From Hawksworthiomyces lignivorus (taxonomy: Eukaryota > Ascomycota > Sordariomycetes > Ophiostomatales > Ophiostomataceae): DNA of 64,000 nt. Under the pieces are notes generated by a model. It worked only from the letters and a program-made list of their open reading frames with translations, had not been told where the DNA came from and did no database searches. Of the stretch, positions 55,536 through 64,000 are shown piece after piece (within the stretch, counting starts at the first letter, position 1; every line of letters begins with the position of its first letter). The translations under genes were made by a program, and so were the position numbers. Location: NCBI GenBank assembly GCA_002917075.1, contig NTMA01000002.1, positions 434,001 through 498,000 of the forward strand. Direction: 5' to 3'.

Positions 55536-56649
55536 GGGGTAAATATGTAAATACGAGGACACTATAATGCCCCGTGGCCCCCTAATCCTTTAGTTACTCT
55601 TTGTGCTCTTTTAATATCAAAGCTCTTCCAACAACAGCTATAGCCACACGTGACGTGATGATGTCGCCGCTCGCCCAAGTCCGCACTCGTACTCCGAAGT
55701 CCGTGGCGCCTACGACACCTGAAACTGCAGCTAAAACTACTAGACAGCTAGGCCTATAGCTAATATTACACCTAATAGTTCAGCATAGAGAGCCTGCCAC
55801 AGCGACTGACTATGGGCTTACATCATTCAACTCCGCAGAGAAAACAAAACAAACAGCATAGGATGAGGAGAGGCGAAGGGAAATTTGGGGGGTATCATCC
55901 TCACAGCAGCCCCTCCTCCGCCCCCCCCTGGCCTGTCAGCCCTTCTTCTGCCTTTCTGCCCTTCTGCGCGCTTCGTTCGCCCGCTTCTCATCTCCTGTGG
56001 CCCATAACCTCATTTCGTTGCTCCCCTTCCTCTTTATTTGTATCACCATAATATTCTACCAACCAAAAAAAAAAAACTCTAAAGATACCAAAAATCCCAT
56101 TCCAATTCATCCAACCTTCACGACGACCTCTAAAAGACGAAGACGAAGACGAACATTACGAGGCACCTCTTAATACGATATTTATTTCTCGGCTACCTGT
56201 AATATTCTACCTGCTGCGGTCTTAATTTTCCCTTTTTGTACGTCTCGAGAGTCCTACGAAGAAAAGTCCTGTCCTTGGGCTGCTGGTTTTTGGCCCTCTC
56301 CAATATTCTCTTCAACGAAAGCAGATCTTTCAAGGCGAGATGCAAGCAGCAGTCTAACAGTCGGAATTGTCGTAGATTAATTCGATCGAACCTCCTGTCT
56401 CCGATTTCCACCATTTTCAGCACAATTACGCTACTCACCAAAAAGGCGACACTTGGCGAACTCCCCAGCGGTCAAAACACAACCCAAAGACGACGATTTC
56501 TATCTCCCGCGACACCTTGTCATACGAAACCGACAACCAGCGATCCTTTGCGCTTTCTTTTGACGGCCCATTAGACTTTTGCCAACAGCGACCAAACCCA
56601 ACTCACAGAGCCTTCCCACAAACACATCCCACTCCGCCCCGCTCAGAGA

Positions 56650-58243
<1,594 letters not shown>

Positions 58244-58863
58244 ATTACCACTGAAGATTGCCTTGGAGACTCGGATGGTTGCTGGGACAAGTGTCTTGTT
58301 TCGTCTCATTTCTCGTCTTTTCTTTTCTTTTCTCTTTTGTGCTCGGGTTGTATGTTTCCTCGCCGGAAAGCCACCAGGTCAAAAAAGGACTAGAAAACAG
58401 GGAACAGAGGACATGGACATGGACATGCATCTCATTGTACACAATAGACGCCTTGTACTTCCGCGGCTTCATAGACAGCATATTTTCAGACAAAAGATGA
58501 CGGATACCCTTTTTTCTATACTTGTTTTATAATCATAAACGACGCTGCTAAGTTTGTGCTCCCATAGCTTCATCATTCTTCATCCCGTAGCATGTGACCT
58601 CTGTATGTTTCCTGCTTATGTTTTTTTTATTCAAGTGGATTTGAATGGAGATGGTTGCCCTTGGGCAACTCCAAGCTCGATCTATATGTTTGTGCATCTA
58701 AATTACAAAGGAAAATCCGTTCTATGCTACCAAGGCTATGCCAATTAATTACCGAAAAGCCGGCATCCTAGAAATACAGTGTCTGGAAAACAGCAAACAA
58801 AAGGGGAAAAAAAACGGTTTTAGGGGAAGCAGGGGAGAGAGACGAATGCCTCTCTCTCTTTTT
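58244..58863. other. Convergent 3' spacer PP2A / membrane protein
   Basis: 620 bp between two gene ends; frames here have no coding character. Confidence 0.5.
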
Positions 58864-60129
58864 TTATACGGCCTGGCCCTCGCCTGCGCTCCGCATCTCC
58901 GCTCGGGCCTTAGCCTCCCAGTCGTCGGCCTTGTCCTCCATGGCGCTGGCGTTGTTGGAGCTGGGCTCGGTGTCGGAGCCGAACACCTCGTTCTCGGTGT
59001 TGACGCGGTCGGCCAGCGAGGGCTTGCGCTGGAGGCCGTCACCGCCAGCAGCGGCCGCGCGGCCGGCGGAGTAGTGGCCGGGGCCGGAGGAGCCGTCGGG
59101 GATGTGGAAGCGCTTGTCGAAGCGCATAATGGTGTAGGTGTAGACGACGATGAGCTCGACGACGTAGTTGAAGCAGTAGTAGCAGGGCTTGTTGTCGTAC
59201 CAGGCGGGGGCGTCGAGGGGCCGCGGCGCGTAGGCGACGCCCGTGCGGAAGCCGGCGCCCAGGGCCAGCAGGAAGCTGGTGAAGAGCAGCAGGCGCACCT
59301 TGGTGACGAGGCGGCCGTGGCCAAAGGGCTCGACGGCCCCGTGGATCGGCGGCCGCGGCGGGCAGAAGAGCGTCAGCAGCGTGATGGGTATGGGCAGAAA
59401 CGCCAGCAGCGCGTACCACGTGCTGCCCACGAGCTGCACCTTGCGGTCCTTGAGGTGGATGCTCGGGTCCAGCGTGTAGAACGAGTCGATGGTCACAGAG
59501 ATGAGCATGATGAGGCAGGCGAGCACCGAAAAAAAGAGGCAGCGGAACGCGATCGTGACGCCTTTGTTCCAGCCCACGGCCGGGCGGTAGGCGCGCAGCA
59601 GCCGCTGCGTGAAGATGAGGTTGATCAGAAACAAAATCACCACGCCCGCCAGCGTGAACACGTTGGCCGCGATGGCGATGCGGATGTTGAACGGCCGCGA
59701 CGCCCACACGATGCGCATCACCAGCGCCGTGATGCGCGCTATGCAGAAGCCAAACGTCAGGCCCGAGAACAAGAACTTGTGGTCGCGCCGCAGGTTGACC
59801 TGCAGGATCGTCATGTTGGTCGCCGCTGCCGCGACGAAGAACACCAGCAGCACCGCGCAGATCGGGTCGTCCACGTGCGGCACCGGCGTCAGGCCCAGGC
59901 TGGCCGTCGTCGGCGGGTACGGCGGGCCGGCGGCGAGGAGCTGCCCGCGATAAGACCATGTCAGTTTTCCATGTTGCGCCGCGCGTCGCGTTTCCTTTCT
60001 TTTTTTTTTTTTTGCTTGTCGCCTGCGCAGATGTTGCAGAAATGGCAGGCTGCGCAGGGCATGCAACCAAGGGAGAAGGGGAATTAAAAAAAAAAAATGA
60101 CGAATAGTGCTTACCTCCGCGGCTGACAT
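58864..60129 (-). CDS. Fungal seven-transmembrane protein of unknown function
   Basis: Predicted integral membrane protein with seven hydrophobic helices and a cytosolic tail, resembling a fungal-specific family (DUF3112-like, sometimes called GPCR-like). Exon 1 is 60129-60115 (MSAAE) and exon 2 is 59940-58864; the 174 bp intron has donor GTAAGC and acceptor GGGCAG. The spliced product has 363 residues. Helices in order: DPICAVLLVFFVAAAATNM, SGLTFGFCIARITALVM, AANVFTLAGVVILFLINLIF, CLFFSVLACLIMLISV, WYALLAFLPIPITLLTLF, LLLFTSFLLALGAGFRTGVA and YYCFNYVVELIVVYTYTIM. The intron length is a multiple of three and contains no stop, so a retained form would add 58 residues. The C-terminal 75 residues are polar, with many Glu and Asp. 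No ligand or signalling partner is suggested by the sequence. Confidence 0.82.
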   Translation of the reverse strand: MSAAEVSTIRHFFFLIPLLPWLHALRSLPFLQHLRRRQAKKKKRKETRRAAQHGKLTWSYRGQLLAAGPPYPPTTASLGLTPVPHVDDPICAVLLVFFVAAAATNMTILQVNLRRDHKFLFSGLTFGFCIARITALVMRIVWASRPFNIRIAIAANVFTLAGVVILFLINLIFTQRLLRAYRPAVGWNKGVTIAFRCLFFSVLACLIMLISVTIDSFYTLDPSIHLKDRKVQLVGSTWYALLAFLPIPITLLTLFCPPRPPIHGAVEPFGHGRLVTKVRLLLFTSFLLALGAGFRTGVAYAPRPLDAPAWYDNKPCYYCFNYVVELIVVYTYTIMRFDKRFHIPDGSSGPGHYSAGRAAAAGGDGLQRKPSLADRVNTENEVFGSDTEPSSNNASAMEDKADDWEAKARAEMRSAGEGQAV

Positions 60130-63100
60130 TGCGGCTTGATGCGTGTCAGATATCCCCCAGACGGGAAAAAAAATAAAGATGGGACGACAGCCGGTTGGCT
60201 ACAGGACGAAAGAGGACGAAAGAGAACGACAGGGCGGTTCTGTTGGCTGGATCACAACAGATGATATGCGTAAATATATAGTACGAAGTAGCACCGAAGG
60301 AGATCGATCAATGAACCAAAATAGAGGCGCCAAAGATGTTCGGTCCCTGGCCTTCTTTTGTATAACCGAATAGACGGGAACTAGGTTGTAAAATAAATGG
60401 GAACCGATATGGGTCGTTGATATCTGTCGAGTCGTATGACGTCGGTTATACGATTTTGACCGCTTCTGTCACGTACAGTAGAAGAAATCAAGTGTTGATG
60501 GCAAGGGTTGTAGCAGGTATCAAAAACAACGACTTGTATGATTTAATCTATTCTCATATCGACCAGGGAGGAAGAAAAAAAAGAAGACAAATGAGATATA
60601 TATGTTGACCACCCTACTGGATAGGCGCCAAAAGGACAAGCCAGGAAACCAAAGGAATGGGCATGGAACCACGCTCGATAGAGAACGAAATGCTCGGACT
60701 TTGTCCCAGAACCACCGACCCGGTGCTAAAGCAGATAATAAGCTCGGAAATCTACAGTCTGCTTTTCTTCAGCTTATTCCGGCCAAACAAATAACTAAGC
60801 ATAGCAATAGCGTTAGCCCAATTCTATTCTCCGTCCAGCTTTATCTCCGTAGGCCTCGCGGCTGTTTTCACTGTATGAGTCAGGTTCATTCCCAAGGAGT
60901 CTCTGGCGGCAGACTTTTCTCGATTGCGTCGTCCAATAACTGCAACTCGATCTGTAGAATCGGGACAATGTGTATACCGAGGGGATGTAAGAGATACAAA
61001 GTACCAAGGGGCAAGATCGTGTGCAGGGCCTCGTTTAGAATGCGAAGGGCAGGCTGCAAAAGGTAGTGTGACAGCTCAGCGTCCGTCGGTGGAACAAAGC
61101 CTTATGGGCAGCTCCGCACCGCGCCAACTCGCTAGCATCCTGGCACCGACTTTATGGCTCTAGCAAGAACGAAACGCGGGGCGCGAGCAGTGTCTTGCAG
61201 TCGATATAGGGAAACGGGGGTTAGAAGAAGTTTTTGATGGCAGCGCATCTAGCAGACCATACGAAAAAGACCAGTTGGAAAGGTGGTGAATAAGCTCCAG
61301 CCAATCAGAGGCGCACTTTTGGGCGTGACTCGGCATCCGGTCGGGACGCGAACCACCGACCTCTGGTTATGTAAGACAGATGCTGCCAGGCGCATTGAGA
61401 ATCGACACGGAGCTTAGATTGGCGAGCTCACTATCACGGGCTTCACGAGCGATGCGCACAATTGCGATTATCTGAAGCAGAAAGATTAGATAACTCAATC
61501 TATGTATGTATGTATGGAAGTACGAAGAAAGATTCCAAAGAATAAGCGGATTCCACTTCTCTATCTCATTTTACCCTGGCCATGTCGAAGCTCGTCCATT
61601 CTCGGGTTCTTGGATCCTTGGCGAGCCCGGCAGTATTAGGCTTTCGCGCATATTTCCTGTTACGGCAGCTTCTCGCGACGAGACCCAAATGCATCAGACA
61701 GTCTTCAAGTCTCGGACTTTAGGCGAAGTCACGACAGAGGAGACGTTTTTCAACTTTGTCGGAGCATTTAGTATGACGACTGATACGACGTCATTTTTCG
61801 TCCCTGCCAGGATTCACTTTCAGATTATGACAGATCCAGTTTGCAATCAAAATCAAACTGTGATTCTATTGGAAATTAGCGTGTTCTGTTTTGATATGAT
61901 CGTGCTCGTGATCGGCTTTTCATAGTAGATTATGCGACTTACTGATTTGGAAATCGGTTTGCAGCATAAGAGAAAACAGGCTCGAGCTCTCATGATTTCA
62001 AAACAAAAAGAAAGGCATTGCCTCTTCCTTTTTGTAAGAGGAGCTATGGTAAAAAACGGCCGAGCATACAACCCGGGAATTTGAATTCTCAGTTATTTGA
62101 TTTTCTTATATGCTGCTCTTTCACAGCCTCCCTTTTAATAACGGCAGCTCGCTTTTATCCGTACCAGAAGAGTAATACCAGGTTTCTGATATCCCAATAA
62201 CCATTCGCCTTTGGCAAGACCGTACGGGTAAAGACAGAATACCCGGGAGAGCAGAATGCACATCGAGACAATGAGATGTTCTTTTTTCTATTTCCCTCTC
62301 TCGCAAAACCAGACGAACTTGACAAAAAAGGTGACCCGTGGTCTGCTCTGCTGATGATCCTTCTACGACCAGAACCGACAGGGTAAAAGTGTGGAACAAC
62401 AATCGCCAAGGCATCCTATAAGTGAAGCATAGAGTAATAGATTGTGAAGCCTCGTCCACAGCAACGACAACTCTACGAGAGCCAAGTATTGGCATGGAAA
62501 TGGAGGGTGAAAAAGGAAAAAGGAAAAAGGAAAAAGCCCTCTGGTAAAAGAAGGGAAAGTGGATGGAAGGAACAAAGAACAAAAAAATTTTAGACGGCAG
62601 ACGATAGAGAGAGAATTACAAAAAGCATGATATCGACGTTGACGATGTCTGTGTCTCTCTTTGTTGAGACTTCATTGTATTCCAATATCATACCACTGCA
62701 AGCCTTGACAATGCTGAACAGCTTCTAAAAAGGGGGGATCGACGGCACATTGACATAGATTGGCCCTAAACGGAATACTACACCACGCAGGGTTATGATT
62801 ATATGGCCATGGGCTCTTTTGCAAGAATGCACTCTTTTCATGGATGGGCTACATTTATGTCATCAAATCTGTCGAGTTCGCGGCCAGTTCACTTCCCCTG
62901 CTTCTGGTTTGGAGAATAGAAGACTGGTGGTTTACGACGTACTTTTGTTGATATGGTTTCTCTCTGCACGGAAAAGGACACAAGCTTGAGTTCGGGGCGC
63001 ATCTATACCTTTCTTCGCAATTCGCGTGTCCATTCTGGGCCTCCAGGTTGTCGCACTGTTTCCCTTTTTGCTTTCTATCTGAGTATCTTGCTTCCTTTGG

Positions 63101-64000
63101 GGTTACGCTTGGCAGAATTATATGTCTCTGCGTCTTTTACTTATTCCGTTCTTGCATCTTCTAACATCATGCACTACGAGGGAGGCATAGCCCTTTCCCG
63201 CTCATCTGGCGACTTTTTAGCGTTCCTTTTGTATTTTCTTCATCAAAAGAAGGATATGGAGTAGCCTTTAAAGGGCAGCAGTCTCTTGGCTCATCCAAGA
63301 AATTGGGTTTCTGGGATTGCTTGCTGTGAGCAGTCCTGCATGAATGATGCGCCGACGTTATGCTTTAAGGCGGGAGGAATGGAATGAGGGTGTGAGACTG
63401 ACCACTGAACAAAAGGTTCAGTACCTAGGCAAAAGAGCCGCAAAATGGGGCATGGGTCCGCCGCAGCCCTGTCTAAGACCCTCTGACAAGCCCTGCTCTG
63501 GCTCACTGTTATTAATTCTCTTCCGTCGCAGTCTCACAAGCGTGCCAAGCAGCCCGCTTTCGCCCGTGCTTCTGGGCCTCATAATCATGCTTTCCTTCAC
63601 AAGAGCCGGATCTTCCTTGTCTAATCGCCACTGCCACGGATGGCATATCTATTGCACATCCGCTGTGATAGTGTAGATCAACGATCAAGGAATTCATACT
63701 TATGGCGAGAATCCTTTTGGGATCTCAAGGAATGTTTCATCCACCTCTTATTTGAAAGAGAAAAAAAAAAATCTTATGACAGGCGACGCAATATATCTTT
63801 TTGCAATTACTATTGGGAAGTCCATATGCCCAATACTCGCTCCTCTGCTGCGCGTCTTCGAACTTGCTTCGCCATGTTTTGTTGCTGGATTCGGATGTGA
63901 AGTAAGCGTCCGAGTAGACTTAGGGCAGTGATAGCAAAAACCTGTGACGGTTAGACAAGCTGTGCGGCAAATCAACAATTCTTTTGATTTGAGATAGGAA
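60130..64000. other. 3.9 kb right-end region without a supported gene
   Basis: Many short frames, none with a motif or convincing splice structure. A tRNA-like stretch near 61340-61395 does not fold properly. A GGAAAAA heptamer repeat lies at 62508-62535 and a TATG tetranucleotide run at 61501-61516. I checked the right edge for a frame running out of the window and found only 26 codons or fewer without interruption or character. Confidence 0.4.
62508..62535. repeat. GGAAAAA heptamer tandem repeat, four copies
   Basis: Units (T)GAAAAA, GGAAAAA, GGAAAAA and GGAAAAA follow each other without gap. Confidence 0.8.

Larger units (their letters stand above)
55120..56649. other. 1.5 kb spacer EXO84 / PP2A catalytic subunit
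   Basis: Contains a C17 run (55166-55182) in the EXO84 3' UTR, a 10 bp tandem repeat at 55506-55535, and a CT/CTA-rich patch at 55720-55790. The last 500 bp read as a long leader for the phosphatase gene. Confidence 0.45.

Noticed and set aside
58738..60087. 449-codon plus-strand frame
   Set aside because: Antisense to the seven-helix protein; no motif and the hydrophobic helices are on the other strand.
61330..61395. tRNA-like stretch (minus strand) with a B-box-like GGTTCGCGTCC
   Set aside because: The T-arm pairs in only two of five positions, the anticodon stem is broken and no acceptor stem can be formed. At best a decayed tRNA; a covariance-model search would decide.

Overview
The window is nuclear DNA of a filamentous ascomycete (Pezizomycotina; probably Sordariomycetes and perhaps Hypocreales, the rank being my inference). 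Genes have short introns (mostly 54-185 bp) with GTRNGT-like donors and YAG acceptors. Exons are GC-rich, spacers are AT-rich and carry long homopolymers. The gene set (fused Egt1, AA9 LPMO, Ssu1, Sat4-type kinase, Exo84, Tom20) is typical of such fungi. I see no rRNA, convincing tRNA, CRISPR array, complete transposon or secondary-metabolite cluster.

Layout, left to right. An unidentified serine-rich frame runs off the left edge (1-1228, minus). Then come mitochondrial uL11 (MRPL19, minus), SVF1 (plus) and a membrane GNAT-like protein (minus) with a possible extra upstream exon. A 4.3 kb gene-poor stretch follows, then a 1139-residue C2H2 protein (plus), ribokinase (plus) and a double-domain GFA/CENP-V protein (minus). 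After a 4.2 kb spacer come the ergothioneine synthase gene egt1 (plus, 11 coding exons), eIF2B-alpha/GCN3 (minus), a NECAP-like protein (plus), a PflX-like radical SAM protein (minus), a Sat4/Hal4-type kinase (plus), HSP10 (plus) and a secreted AA9 LPMO (plus). Next are cysteine dioxygenase (minus) and the SSU1 sulfite pump (plus), divergently arranged. The right part holds TYW1 (plus), TOM20 (minus), EXO84 (plus), the PP2A catalytic subunit (plus), a seven-helix membrane protein (minus) and 3.9 kb without a recognisable gene.

Most genes are unrelated housekeeping neighbours, as is normal for a fungal chromosome arm. One functional link stands out: cysteine dioxygenase feeds cysteine sulfinate towards sulfite, and Ssu1 exports sulfite, so 42233-46857 looks like a cysteine-to-sulfite disposal or secretion module. 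egt1, 16 kb away, also consumes cysteine. Gene models were built by hand from reading frames and splice sites; all stated exon joins keep frame, but none has been tested against transcripts. The most unusual points are the 827 bp egt1 intron at the EgtD/EgtB domain boundary, the left-edge frame with an in-frame stop near its start, the possible hidden exon at 7178-7289, and the hairpin/poly(A) element just upstream of TYW1.
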